From Bedellia somnulentella (lineage: Eukaryota > Arthropoda > Insecta > Lepidoptera > Bedelliidae): a stretch of DNA of 64,000 nucleotides. The stretch is taken from the NCBI GenBank assembly GCA_963576735.1, contig OY755178.1, positions 558,001 through 622,000 on the forward strand, in the 5' to 3' direction. Below the pieces are notes generated by a model. That model ran no database searches. It was not told the origin of the DNA and saw only the letters and a list, made by a program, of their open reading frames with translations. Below, one piece after another: positions 51,170 through 62,443 of the stretch. Both the position numbers and the translations under genes were made by a program. Position 1 is the stretch's first letter. Each line of letters starts with the position of its first letter.

Positions 51170-51799
51170 ATCTTGTCATGTTTCAAAAACTAACGTATTT
51201 TTTTAAAAATATAACTTTTGGATTGAATCAGGCGTTAATTTGCGGAAATCTAAAGCAATACTACACACACACATAAACACCTACACATATACACTCACAC
51301 AATACACGTTTGTTGGTATAGTAGTAATTTAAACTTGATTTATAGTTTTTATTTTTAATTTTGTTTGTTAGCTATAGTTGTAATTTAATTTTAATTTTCT
51401 GTATGTTATAAAAGTTTTGAGTTAAAATCTGTATGCCAATCATGTAAGGTCACCTGCAATACAGGATTTTACCTAGTGTAGGGATCGTCGATACTCGTGG
51501 ATGTAAATTTTGATAAAAATAAATGATTTTGATTTTTAATTTTTGAATACTAATATTAATACCGATCGACCGACGCCGACTCGGTGGTCAGCTGCCGAAC
51601 TGTCTACTGCTCGACAATGGCTCGTGTTGAGTCGAAACGCGTCGCATTTTTGTGGTTTTCGCTTGCGGATGTGTGTGTGGTGCATTGTCTGCTTTTTGAT
51701 TTCTTGTAAGTGGGAGGGCGGGCGGTGCACAGTGCATGTTGCATGAAGATTGCAGGTACTTAGCGGAATTAAGCGAAGAAACTTATAAATATAAGTATT
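51170..51799. other. No gene seen
   Basis: Opposing ORFs at 51536-51892 overlap each other and the SINE-C, with no family signature. A GC-richer patch at 51560-51740 (CCGACGCCGACTCGGTGGTC) is unexplained. Confidence 0.5.
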
Positions 51800-52045
51800 A
51801 ATATAACTTTTGACGAGAGCCGTGGTCGAGTCGATAGGTGAGTTGCGTCTCTGTCCGGAGGTAGCGGTTTCAATCCCCACTGAGAGCAACATTTATGTGT
51901 GATGAACATTAATGATTTATTCAGTCTAGGATGTGATTTATATGTGTCCTATAATTTTAATAAATCTTTAAGTTAGTATCCTATAATACATGTATTACTT
52001 AGTTTGGGGCTGACTTGATCTGTGTATAATATGTCCGTATATTAA
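51800..52045 (+). mobile_element. SINE-C, tRNA-headed
   Basis: AGCCGTGGTCGAGTCGATAG (box A) and GGTTTCAATCCCC (box B) are followed by GAGAGCAACATTTATGTGTG and TTACTTAGTTTGGGGCTGAC. It matches the 29862-30057 copy in reverse. Confidence 0.8.
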
Positions 52046-52083
52046 TATCCTTCTGCTCCTAAAACACCGTGTTTGTATGCTGC

Positions 52084-52240
52084 TTATTAGAATAGAATAG
52101 AATGGAAATTCTTTATTGTACATCAAATATGGAAAAACATTTAAAAATACACAGAATGAATTAACAAAAGTACAATTGGCGGCCTTATCACTAAAAGCGA
52201 TCTCTTCCAGACAACCTTTGAATGGAGAGGTCAATAAATT
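52084..52240 (-). mobile_element. CR1/L2-like LINE 3' UTR fragment
   Basis: TAGAATAGAATAGAATGG, TCTTTATTGTACATCAAA and AAAAGCGATCTCTTCCAGAC match 37186-37330 in the same orientation. The 86-codon ORF here is the UTR read by chance. Confidence 0.8.
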
Positions 52241-52727
52241 AGAGTTATGTGAGATAGATGTACAACAACATGGTGAAACTGATAACTATGCGTTAATCTA
52301 CACAAACAATACAATTAATTTTTGTGTGCATCTACATAGCGAAAAAGAATCACAGTTTCCGACTGAAAGCAAATAATTCTCAGAAACACAAATTACCAAT
52401 ACTACGAAGCCATCTCATTGCAGCAGCTACAGAGAAAACTCCGCTGATCACGTTGTGAAGTATTAAGCATCAAAGTCATTTGGAAGCACATTTAATTTAC
52501 TTGTCTAGACTCTGAATACAGCGCTATAAAATGGGTTGGATTTTTGGATTCAATTTGTGAAATGGTAAATTCGATACAGTGTTTTTTTCTTATACATGGA
52601 ATATCATATGAATTATGTATGGTATATAATAACATGGAATTCAAGTAACAAAATAAGTTGCACAAAAAAGGGGAATAAATAAAAAACTTATCGCTTTGAC
52701 AACATTTATTGAGGAATAAATTAGATG
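52241..52727. other. No gene seen
   Basis: No supported ORF or repeat. Confidence 0.5.
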
Positions 52728-52937
52728 AGGGTTCAAATCCCGGGTCGGGCCTACACCAATTTGTCTTTTCTAAAGTCATATGTGTGGTTAATGTATCATG
52801 ATTGTTAACGGTGAGGGAAACCATCGTGAGGAAACCCACATGGCTAAATTGTACTTAGTCATGTGACATGACACAATTTCACGTAATGTTCAGAAGTATT
52901 AGTACCACTGCCAATCCCTTCGGAGATATACGGCTTG
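52728..52937 (+). mobile_element. SINE-B, head truncated and internally deleted
   Basis: GGGTTCAAATCCCGGGTCGG to TTAGTCATGTGACATG, then jumps to CACGTAATGTTCAGAAGTAT and the 3' end. Confidence 0.85.
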
Positions 52938-53172
52938 AGTCATGTGAGTATCCTCACGAAGTTCCCCTAGACCTCAACTAAAGGCTGTTTAACCACATTA
53001 TGCAGGGACAATTCCAAAGTTATTGAAATCGAAGTAATCTTGTCTTTCCACTCTGTGCCTTTCAGTTTGAGCTACCAAGGTTTCCTCTATTATTAAGCTG
53101 GTGCAGAAGATAATAAGGAAGGAAGAGATATATAAAGCTCATTATACTCAAACTCAAACGTTCAACGTACGT

Positions 53173-53417
53173 AGCTGTGTAGTGTCGGCTTAGAATAGCA
53201 CTACCCCATTTCTTGCGGTGGGTGTACGTAAGAGGCGACTAACGGTATTGGGGCTTTTTAAGGGATTTTTGGGCGATGCGGTTGGAGACCCATCACCAAC
53301 CACCTTTATTCTACCATCTTTTCCCCACTCAACTTCAAAAGTGGCTGAGAAATTTCTAATTTCTCAGCTCTGGCTACCCCTTTTAGGGATTTATAGCCGT
53401 GAGTATATGTATGTATG
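53173..53417 (+). mobile_element. SINE-A, full length
   Basis: GCTGTGTAGTGTCGGCTTAG to GAGTATATGTATGTATG. TCAAACGTTCAA occurs near both ends. Confidence 0.92.
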
Positions 53418-53769
53418 TCAAACGTTCAAGCCCTATATGAGATATCAAGAAGGAGTTGGCAGGTACTACTACTTCTGAACATTACCTGAAATTGTCTTCT
53501 GTGGTTCAAAGTATCCATGTTTTGCTTGGACTGTGTTCTCACATGATAGGGGACAGGCCTATCGCCGTTTTGTACGAATACACTGCCGCATGACTAAGTA
53601 CATCTCAGCCATGTCGGTTTCCTCTCGATGTTTTCCCTTCCCTACCAATCATGATATATCGACAACACATATGTCTTTAGAAAAGACAAATTAGCTGGCC
53701 CGACCCAGGATTTGAACCCTCATCGTTTGCACGGTAAGTGGTGTTATACCCACTGAGCTATCACGGTTG
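53418..53769 (-). mobile_element. SINE-B, decayed
   Basis: TCAAACGTTCAAGCCC, GGAGTTGGCAGGTACTAC, CCTATCGCCGTTTTGTACG and TGAGCTATCACGGTTGC. Confidence 0.85.
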
Positions 53770-54329
53770 CATTATATGAATTGAGTCAAAATTTTAGTCT
53801 CATCTCATTAAATGTTCATCTTGTCATAGAAATATTAATAGTAAGTTCAACAACCGGTCTTCTTTTCATTTCTGGACTTTTATGTAAAATCCTTTTTTTG
53901 TTTTGTCCTTTTTAGTCCTCTATCTGTAGTTTGACCGACTTCAAAGAAGGTACTCCATTCGATTGTATGTTTTTTTATGTAAAATACGCGATTATTTCGT
54001 CAATGGCCAATAAATTTCAAAAGGTATTATTTTGTTCTGTTATAAATGCTTGTGCTTCCAGAGTGGTCCCATAAATTTAAATAAGTATCTTTTTTCAAGT
54101 TACATAAATGGCATATATATTTTTTATTATAAGATGATAAATATTTTTTATAACACGGTTTTAGTATTAAGAAAACAATTCAACCAAATATATATCTTAC
54201 CTCTCACTACACCCAAGGGAAAAGTTGTAGTAGAGATAACTGACAAATAGAGTAATGTAAACGGACGCTACATGCTAAAACCATTTTAAAAAAGCCAAAT
54301 TTGTCTTGACTGTTTCACTTACATTGGTC
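53770..54329. other. No gene seen
   Basis: A 72-codon ORF at 54032 has no recognisable features. Confidence 0.5.
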
Positions 54330-54749
54330 ACAGTGAGTAGTAAAAATACATTCAACTTTCGTGCATATATACCTTTAACGCATTTTACAACTTTGAGATA
54401 TGGCTCTTTTTCACATTTATGGCCGTGAGTATATGAATAAATACATTTTTATCATCTGCATCTCATTCATTATAAATAAATTAAATTAATAAATTATTTT
54501 TTATTACATTAAACTGCAAAAGTAATTCATACAAACAAAATGAAAAACCAAGATAAGTTTGCATTTGATACCGGCACAAAAATATAAAAAAATCTTGAAA
54601 TATTTGTACTTTTGCCTGTAATTGCTATTACGAAATCGTTAATGGGAGAGACCGACTGGAACTTGGACATTTCTTTGTTTTTGTTAGATTGTAGTTTCAA
54701 ATACCTACCTTTACTACTATTAGTACCTACCTTTTGTAGAAGTGTAGTA

Positions 54750-54949
54750 GCCGTGTAGTGTCGGCTTAGAATAACACTACCCTATTTCTACCCATAGGTG
54801 ATCGTAAGAGGCGACTAAGTGTATAGGGGCTTTTCAAGTGATTTCTGGGCGATGTGGTTTGAGACCCGTCACCAAAAACATTTATTTTTACCATCTTTTC
54901 CGAAATCAACTTCCAAAAGTGGATTTATAGCCGTGAGTATATGTATGTA
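54750..54949 (+). mobile_element. SINE-A, internally deleted
   Basis: GCCGTGTAGTGTCGGCTTAG to CTTCCAAAAGTGG, then jumps to ATTTATAGCCGTGAGTATA. It is absent from duplication unit 2. Confidence 0.9.
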
Positions 54950-55140
54950 TGATGTAATTTTACAAATCTTAATTTATGAAATAAATTGAAAGAATATTTC
55001 ATGAACCAACTGGTTTAATTTCACTGATAAAAAATAAAGATAAAATAATCCAAGACACAATTGCACTCACACTTATTGTATTTAATTAAATATTTCACCA
55101 AGTCATATTCATAAAAAGATAAGACCAAATTAAACCTTTA

Positions 55141-55302
55141 TACATAAACGTTGGTTTCCTCACGATGTTTTCCCTCACCGTTAACAACCATGATAAATTA
55201 ACCACACATATGTCTTTAGAAAAGACAAATTGGTGTAGGCCCGACCCGGGATTTGAACACTAGTCGTTTGCACGATAACCGGTGTTCTATCCACGGTTGC
55301 AT
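55141..55302 (-). mobile_element. SINE-B fragment in unit 1
   Basis: CATAAACGTTGGTTTCCTCA to CCGGTGTTCTATCCACGG. The 3' half is deleted at the same point as in unit 2. Confidence 0.88.
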
Positions 55303-55493
55303 AACTTTATCCCAGTGAGTAGTAAAAATACATTCAACTTTCGTGCATATATATCTTTTACGAATTTTACAACTTTGAAATTTGGCTCAGGAGTTTGTAG
55401 CTCTGAAGCTCAGGCTACCCCTTTTTCAGATTTATGGCCGTGAGAATTTGTATAAATACATTTTTATCATCTGCATCTCATTATAAATACATC

Positions 55494-55650
55494 ATCAGCC
55501 CACACTCGTCCACTACTGGACATAGGCATCTCCCATGGCGCGCCACCTCTTCCTGTCCTCGGCCAGCCTCATCCAACCACTCCCGGCCACCTGCTTTAGG
55601 TCGTCGGTCCAGCGGGCTGGAGGGCGCCCCACACTGCGTCTGCCAGTATT
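55494..55650 (-). pseudogene. RTE-type LINE 3' fragment
   Basis: On the minus strand the 3' end reads GVGRPPARWTDDL-like, then AEDRKRWRAMGDAYVQ-like residues, the end of an endonuclease/RT protein of the RTE clade common in Lepidoptera. TTATAAATACA flanks it on both sides, the target duplication. The base composition is GC-rich compared with its surroundings. Confidence 0.8.
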
Positions 55651-56081
55651 ATAAATACATTAAATTAATATTATTATATTAAGCTGCAAAAGAAATTCAT
55701 ACAAACAAAATGAAAAACCAAGATAAGTTTGCATTTGATACCGGCACAAAAATATGAAAAAATCTTGAAGTAACTGTTCTTTTGCCTGTAATTGCTATTA
55801 CGAAATCGTTAATGAGAGGGACTGACTGGAACTTGCTACTAATAGTACCTACCTTTTGAACTTAAGTGTCGTTTTATATATCTTAATTAAAAAAAAAATG
55901 AAAGAATATTTCATGAACCAACTGGTTTAATTTCACTGTTAAAAAAATAAAGATAAAATAATCCGAGACGCAATTGCACTCACACTTATTGTATTTAATT
56001 AAATTTCACCCGACATTTCTTAACACGTATAATTAACAAGCCATATTCAAAAAAATATAAGACCATATTAAAACTTTATAC

Positions 56082-56245
56082 ATAAACGTAGATATCCTCA
56101 CGATGTTTTCCCTCATCGTTAACAACCATGATAAATTTAACACACGTATGTCTTTAGAAAAGTCCAATTGGTGTAGGCCCGACCCGGGATTTGAACACTA
56201 GTCGTTTGCACGATATCCAGTGTTCTATCCACGGTTGCATAACTT
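56082..56245 (-). mobile_element. SINE-B fragment in unit 2
   Basis: CATAAACGTAGATATCCTCA to CACTAGTCGTTTGCACGATA and the head remnant. It is the duplicate of 55141-55302. Confidence 0.88.
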
Positions 56246-56252
56246 TTTCCCA

Positions 56253-57099
56253 CCACTATTTTCTAAATTCCGATGTCAGACCAGCTCATTTTGGAAAAAC
56301 TGCCGTGAAGATATTCCCCACAGCCATTCAAAGTAGTTATTATTCAAATTCAATCATACCATTGAAAGTTTTCAAATAAAAGCTACGTCAGTTCATTCCG
56401 AGCTTCATAAGCTCATAAGAATCCGCGGGGGAAGTAACTTTTATGGAAGTTTTACTTAAACATTGAGCTTTCGGAAGCGAGGTTACTTTCTTTAAAAGTA
56501 AAACTAGCGTCATAGATTATGTGAATTAAGTATTCTATTAGCATGCAGATAAGCCACACAATTATTCGTAAAACACAGATATATTAACTAATGTTGTTTG
56601 TAGTAACGAAATAGAGCTCGTTCAATTGTTAAGGTTCGAGAAGTTTCTAGCTCTGAAGGCTTAGCTAAGGCTACCCTTTTTGGAATTTATGGTAGTGAGT
56701 ATATGAATGTATGTTGATTTTCTTGTCACAAGAAAGCCCCACTTTGAATAAATTAAAGAAGCGATGCTTATTAAAAAAGGATTTTCTTCTCAATCAGCTC
56801 TTGTGGATTTGCATCATTAATGCACGTATGTCAAGTAAAATACATGTAGCGTGAGTAACGCATTTTTCATTGTTTTAATGTATTTCAAATGAATAATTTA
56901 ATTGTTTTTGCTTTGCTTATGTATAATATTATTTTGTGTAATTATCCTAGGTTGATATTGCGACACTATGTGATGTAAGTGATACAAAATAAAACAATGC
57001 TATCATCACTTAATTACAACTATTTCGTCGCTATTTAAGTTTCTTAAATTCGCGTAGGTTTTTCCATATACGCATGTAAAACTGTTTAGATTATTTAAT
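56253..57099. other. No gene seen; one SINE-A 3' scrap
   Basis: AAGTTTCTAGCTCTGAAGGC to TAGTGAGTATATGAATG (about 56635-56715) is a decayed SINE-A end. Otherwise nothing supported. Confidence 0.55.
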
Positions 57100-57345
57100 T
57101 TAAAGTTTTTGACATGAATTCCTCATGTGGGGATTATTACTCATAAATAAAAGATGTTATTAAAGGAAAGAAAAATTTCGACACTGGCGGATAAAAGAAA
57201 CAAAGGATAGAGAAATTTCGCGCTAGATGCCAACTGACACTGTAGCTCAGTTGGCAGAGCGACGGGGGCGTATACCCGAAGGTCGTGGGTTCGAACCCCG
57301 CCAGTGTCGAAATTTTTCTTTCCAATAACATCTTTTATTTATGTT
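57100..57345 (+). mobile_element. Palindromic tRNA-like element, copy 4
   Basis: CCTCATGTGGGGATTATTAC at the left, then inverted arms GATGTTATTAAAGGAAAG...ACACTGGCGG and CCGCCAGTGTC...CTTTCCAATAACATC around the tRNA-like core (57236-57308). The Helitron site is unoccupied (57136/57137). Confidence 0.68.
57236..57308 (+). other. tRNA-like core of palindromic element, copy 4
   Basis: GACACTGTAGCTCAGTTGGC, GTGGGTTCGAACCCCGCC and the CAGTGTC acceptor end. The acceptor stem differs from the other copies but keeps pairing. The anticodon arm is again non-standard. Confidence 0.65.
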
Positions 57346-57651
57346 TAGATTATTATGCAGTACTTTGACTCTCCTATACCTGCTTAGTCTGTGGCATGTA
57401 AACAGCACTGCCATCTAATTAAGTGGTCGCAATGTAAAAGTTGTTACACTTGTCGAGTTGTAATCTGAGCTCGAGAGTTTCGTATGCTCACCGCTATTTG
57501 CACACCCTCGCCTGTGATTAACTACTGCAATAAAACTTTTTAACTTCTAGTTTAAGTAATCTTAAGAATCGTGAAACTTAAATGAAGATAGAAACATGTT
57601 AGTTGGATCGGTGAATAATTGCAAGAGATGATGAATATTATAAGTGCGTCA

Positions 57652-58591
57652 TCTATACTTAGAATAAATCTGTAAAGAGGTCAATTCTGTACATGCAATA
57701 TATTTTCAAAATTACTATCAGGGGGTGATTAGGGATCGATACTGATGCCAAAAATGCAATCACTAAAATTTTTGTCTGACTGTCTGTCTGTCGGTTTGTA
57801 TGTTCCTTATGGAAACAAAAACTACTCGACGGATTTTAACGAAACTTGGCACAATTATTCTTCATACTCCTGGGCAGGTTATAGTATACTTTTCAGCAGA
57901 GTAATGAAGGGGAATTTTGGGAAATTTTGGAAAAACGGGAGAAGTTACTCCATTTTTTAAGCTTCCGTCGCGTGTGCATCCTTAATGGTTAAAGTTACAT
58001 AGAAATCATGTATCACGGAAATATTCTTCATAAAATTGACTAAAAAATATCCCTCAAGAGCATATGTCTATCTTTTATGGTTGACTCACAATAACACGGG
58101 TAACTCCCGATAGCTTAGCAGTTCGGAGCATTCTGAATATATTTGTTTGCTCTTACGTTTATAATACTCTCACTCATCCATAATTTAAAAAAGTTGACAT
58201 TATAACCTATTCAATAAAAAAAGAATCATAGAAATCGGTACAGAAACACCGAAGTTATACATGAAATAAGCCATCGCGGCCGTGACCAAAACCAAATCCT
58301 TACTAATTTACATATTACATACTAGATGGAGCCAGTAGTTGCATCCTACATCGCGGGATGGTTTCTGTTTTAGATAGTTATAAATTCTTTATAGCGTTCA
58401 ACTCCACTTCAACTCAACCAGAAAATTTGCTTAATAACTCAATCTCTTGCTTAATCTCAAAGCTAAACTGTTCAGGTGTGCTAAAAATCGCGATCATTAC
58501 GCTAAATATCACAAACCTTGAGCAGTGATTGAGGAAACCTCGGATATTTAAAAACCAACGCTACCCGTGCGAAGCTGGGCCGATCCACTAG
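57652..58591 (+). mobile_element. Helitron E (non-autonomous, 940 bp)
   Basis: It runs from TCTATACTTAGAATAAATC (after A 57651) to the terminus CCCGTGCGAAGCTGGGCC and CTAG (58588-58591, before T). GTCT-type repeats lie at 57774-57795. It is closely similar to Helitron C in reverse. It has no ORF of its own. It interrupts a LINE copy, which confirms both ends. Confidence 0.92.
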
Positions 58592-58796
58592 TTTAAAAAT
58601 AATGGAATGAGGGTGAACGTGGATAAAAAGAAAAACTATAATTTTTGAGTGAAAAGAAAATATGACAGATTGAGATTCATCGTAAAAACGTGGAAAAATT
58701 GCATAACAAGAGCAAGAGTTTGTATATACAAGAAATTTGTTAAATAGGGGTAGGAAGTGTGACGATAACATTGAAATACATACTTACTCACCGCGT

Positions 58797-59263
58797 ACAT
58801 AAATAGACTCACCCCTAAGAATCCCTCAAAAGGGTAGCCAGAACTTCAAAATAAGAAATTCTTCAGCCACTTTTGGAAATTGTGTGGGAAAAAGATTGGG
58901 TCTCCAACCTATAAATCCCGAAATGGGGTAGCCAGAGCTGAGGAGTTAGAAATACCTCAGCCACGGGTTGAAGAGAAGTTGAGTGGGGCAAAGATGGTAT
59001 AATAAAGGTTATTGGTGATGGGTCTCCAACCGCATCGCCCAAAATCCTTTAAAAAGCCCCTATACTCTTAGTCGCCTCTTACGTACACCCACGGGTAGAA
59101 ATGGGGTAGTGTCATTCTAAGCCGGCGCTACACAGCATACCAAAGGTCTTCAACCACATCGCCCAAAAACATTGAATAAGCTCCAATACCCTTAGCTGCC
59201 TCTTACGAACACACATGGAAAGAAATAGGGTAGTGTTACACTAAGCCGACACTACATAGCTAC
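58797..59263 (-). mobile_element. SINE-A, outer copy of a nested pair
   Basis: The left part is 58797-58905 (AATCCCTCAAAAGGGTAGCC to GATTGGGTCTCCAACC) and the right part is 59140-59263 (ATACCAAAGGTCTTCAACCA to GCCGACACTACATAGC). Confidence 0.82.
58906..59139 (-). mobile_element. SINE-A, inner copy of a nested pair
   Basis: TATAAATCCCGAAATGGGG to GCCGGCGCTACACAGC lies inside the outer copy at its TCTCCAACC position. Confidence 0.85.
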
Positions 59264-59639
59264 CTTGAAATAAAGTGTAAAAAAGGGAAACTCGAAAGTG
59301 GAACTTAAAATTGCTTAATAATGACATTTCTTTGAATAGTGTCTGAATGGTAGTGCATGATGCTTTTCTATGTATGGTAGAGAACGTTGGTAGCTGATGA
59401 ATGAGAACATATCGAATTCAGAAGTGATGATGTCTATTAGATATTGTTCAATGTATGGTTTTTTTTCACCGAGTAAAAACTAGTGTGATTCGTGAAAAAC
59501 GCGGTGTAATAAATGCTGAATGTAGATGCTTTGGTTTTATACAGGGGATAGACGAAAGTAAGATGGTGAAAATAATGAATATACCTAATCACTATTTATT
59601 CCGATTACCATTAAAGCTCCACTTAAAACTATCTTGACC

Positions 59640-60719
59640 CATATCCACCAGTACCCAAGAAAAGGACCCATGCTTGAGCCTGTGAGCGTTTGGCCATAGT
59701 CCACCACGATTAACGACTGCTACAGTGGAGGCTGCAGAGATGATTGCTCTATGTGTCTTTATAAGCACGGAATCATCTTACTTTTTGGATAATCAGATGA
59801 TTGAAGCCTGCAAAGATCCAACCAAACTGGGTGAATAGATACTCTTGAAAATTTAATTGTTAATTCCCTGGCATCGTACCGGACAACTACTGATTGTGAG
59901 CCAAATTTTAAATTTCACCACTTGCCCACCAATTACTATAGGTAAATCCTTCTCTTTAAGGGCCTCCCCGCATTTTGCAGCTATTGCGCTCACTCTTACG
60001 TCAAATTTGCTGAGAGTGACAGGGACGGAAAAAACGCGCGCGCAGGATAAATGTAGTTTATTTAGTTTTATTGAATAACTATAATGTTTAATTGAAAAGT
60101 TAAACATCAAAGTTACAGATATTAAAGCTACGCGTATGTTTAGTTATAGACACATAATGAGTTCACATGTATGTTATGCCAGTGGAGCCTATACGGTTTT
60201 TATGAAAACAAAGCATGTTCCAATTCAATTTTTTTCATCATATTTTTCAACAAATTATTAAAATGTTAAACATCAAATTTTAACACCATGAACTGATCAC
60301 CAACATATATTTTATTCATGTCATATCAATATCATCAAATCAGACTTTATAGAATTTCCAAACAATCAATATCAACCTATTTTTCCGGGGACGCCCTTAA
60401 TACATTATTTTTCAAGAAACCTGACGACATTAGTTGCGCAATCCAAAATATCAAATACACCTAAATGGCTGCATTATTTTCCGCTTGCTCTCTTCAGCTT
60501 CGTATTTCCTTGACTACCTTTCAGGACTGTCATGAATATAAAATGTGTCCTACATCTCGGGCACGTTTTCTATTGAAACTCTTTCAGTTGCGTCTTTTGA
60601 GAATTGCTGAAACACTGCTGAAAATGTACACTTGGACAATGGCTTTTAAAAGCTTCCGTAATGGACCTGGCGTGCCTTTTCAGTTCTGTCGTTTCTATAT
60701 TTACCGCAAATTTTTAATT
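59640..60719. other. No gene seen
   Basis: Opposing ORFs at 59853-60110 and an 87-codon ORF at 60465 carry no family signature. CGCGCGCGCAGG near 60035 is a short GC patch. Confidence 0.5.
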
Positions 60720-60973
60720 GCTGTGTAGTGTCGGCTTAGAATAGCTCTACCCCATTTCTTCCGGTGGGTGTACGTAAGAGGCGACTAACGGTATTGGGGC
60801 TTTTAAGGAATTTTTGGGCGATGCGGTTGGAGACCCATCACCAACAACCTTTACTTTTACCATCTTTTCCCCACTCACATTTCCAAAAGTGGCTGAGTAA
60901 TTTTTAATTCCTTAGCTCTGGCTACCCCTTCTAGGGATTTACAGCCGTGAGTATATGTATGTATGTATGTATG
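60720..60973 (+). mobile_element. SINE-A, full length
   Basis: GCTGTGTAGTGTCGGCTTAG to GTATGTATGTATGTATG. Confidence 0.92.
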
Positions 60974-61166
60974 TTTAAATTACTGTTTTTTTAGCTGTAA
61001 TGACTCAACCCATAGATGTACTAATAAAATCCGTAGATAAGTCATGCGCGCTCATAAGTGGCACTTAAAAAACAGGCTAAATAGCTCATCTGACTTCAGT
61101 CGCGCACTAGCTGCCGTCGCAATCGTTCACCTGTTTTGGCGTGTTTGTTTATCAAAATAATCGAAA

Positions 61167-61242
61167 ATGCCGTCGTGTGTGATGAGTTTTTGCACAAACT
61201 ATAGTAGAAAAACTACTAAAATGATGGGATAACTTATCATTC
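61167..61242 (+). pseudogene. Possible THAP-domain first exon
   Basis: The ATG at 61167 starts MPSCVMSFCTNYSRKTTK, which resembles the start of THAP zinc-finger domains (C2CH, with the first two Cys here at 4 and 9). THAP domains bind DNA and occur in host regulators and in P-element transposases. The frame hits TAA at 61229-61231. In the neighbouring frame GITYHS follows and a GTAAGT splice donor begins at 61243, where THAP first exons often end. No matching second exon was found downstream to 64000. It could be a dead exon, a sequencing slip or chance. Confidence 0.35.
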
Positions 61243-61870
61243 GTAAGTATTATAAATTTACAACGTTTTAATTATAATTTATAATAAATCGTGTGTATAG
61301 GTCTAAATTATTCTTTGTCAAACGGACGTCTTAATGTCATATTTCACGATGGTACAGAGAAAATATGTATATCTCTTTTTAGCGCATGCTATAAGATATG
61401 CTACCTTGCCTACATTTCAAATGTATTTCTTGTTGTGTTGTTTGCATAGAATTAAGTTTGTGGTTGTTTGGATATGTTTCTAGAGGTCTGTGTTCATCTG
61501 CCGCAAACGGTGCCACTCGTAAACGCCGGTTTCCTCGTAAATGACCTATCTAACCTTTTTTAGTACACCTACGACTACGACAACCCCACGGTTGGTACAT
61601 CATCATCTGTGGCAACATGCTGAACCAGTGACCAATTAACTACATAGGGATTATTTTTCCGTCTTTATTTTTACTTATATTATTTTGTAATAATTGTTTA
61701 GTTGTGTGTTTCCCTGTGCACTGAATAAAGTTTTTCTTTCTTTCTTTTTACCAAAATTTAAGGGAAAAATTGGGTGGTGCTATTCCAAATCTACACTACA
61801 TAGCAGTCAAGCTATATAATTACTCGTATTTCAAATAATACCAGTATTCACTTTGTTTAGTTACATTTAT
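61243..61870. other. No gene seen; polyadenylation-like end
   Basis: CTGAATAAAGTTTTTCTTTC at about 61721 resembles a transcript end. GGGTGGTGCTATTCCAAATC at about 61771 is a SINE-A head scrap in minus orientation. Confidence 0.5.
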
Positions 61871-62129
61871 TGCCGTGTAGTTTCGGCTTAGAATAACACT
61901 ACCCCATTTCTACCCGTGGGTGATCGTAAGAGGCGACTAAGGGTATAGGGGGCTTTTTAAGTGATTTTTGGGCGATGTGGTTGGAGACCCGTCACCAAAA
62001 ACATTTATTATAACCATCTTTTCCCAGTCAACTTCCAAAAGGGGCTGAGGAATTTTTCATTCCAAAGCTCTGGCTACCCCGTTAAGGGATTTATAACCGT
62101 GAGTATATGTACGTATGTATGTATGTATG
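61871..62129 (+). mobile_element. SINE-A, full length with target duplication
   Basis: TAGTTACATTTAT occurs at 61858-61870 and 62130-62142. The tail has extra TATG units. Confidence 0.94.
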
Positions 62130-62319
62130 TAGTTACATTTATGATTCTACATAACAGAAGCATCCCGTAAGGACCCACACGGTGCTAAAATCATAAAACT
62201 CAATTCATTTACTTTACAGCGTCATTTGGAATGAAGTGAAATATTTTATTTGATTAGGTTTATATTGCTTACCGCCCGCGTCACATTAATCTTTTATTGT
62301 TCTTTTTATATCAAACTTT

Positions 62320-62410
62320 GTGTAGTGGCTGTTTGAAATAGCACTACCCAATCTTTTGTTGTAGGTATGAAGATGAGTTTTTACAATCGGTGTGCAATGT
62401 GGTTTCATCT
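62320..62410 (+). mobile_element. SINE-A 5' fragment, decayed
   Basis: TGTGTAGTGGCTGTTTGAAA, TAGCACTACCCAATC and TGTGCAATGTGGTTTCATC. Confidence 0.65.
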
Positions 62411-62443
62411 ACAATGATTTACGGGTATAAATTTTATACCATT

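Larger units (their letters stand above)
54330..55312 (+). repeat. Tandem duplication, unit 1 (with SINE-A insertion)
   Basis: CAGTGAGTAGTAAAAATACA begins both units. The shared order is a decayed SINE-A 3' piece, AAACCAAGATAAGTTTGCAT, TTGATACCGGCACAAAAATA, ATTTCATGAACCAACTGG, then a SINE-B fragment ending GGTTGCATAACTTT. This unit alone has the SINE-A at 54750-54949. Confidence 0.88.
55313..56252 (+). repeat. Tandem duplication, unit 2 (with RTE insertion)
   Basis: It matches unit 1 throughout, except that it lacks the SINE-A and gains an RTE-type LINE 3' fragment at about 55494-55650. Confidence 0.88.
57604..59640 (+). pseudogene. LINE copy, heavily interrupted
   Basis: LINE RT sequence starts at about 57604 (ATTGCAAGAGATGATGAATA) and resumes after Helitron E at 58592 (AATGAGGGTGAACGTGGATA, then TATGACAGATTGAGATTC and AGAGTTTGTATATACAAG). 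After nested SINE-As it continues at about 59340 (GAATGGTAGTGCATGATG) and 59480 (AGTGTGATTCGTGAAAAACG). The order matches 480-1230 of the first LINE. It is far too decayed for coding. Confidence 0.78.

Noticed and set aside
52116..52376. 86-codon ORF as a small gene
   Set aside because: Its first half is the reversed LINE 3' UTR; nothing suggests a protein family.
27573..53478. Recurring small ORFs with GVRKRRLTVLGL and similar (27573-27803, 47891-48094, 53218-53478)
   Set aside because: They are translations of the SINE-A body in one frame. Their recurrence reflects the SINE, and their ends fall outside or at the SINE edge.
59853..60110. Opposing 73- and 85-codon ORFs as a real gene
   Set aside because: No motif, no splice or promoter evidence and no repeat match; left as an unexplained spacer.
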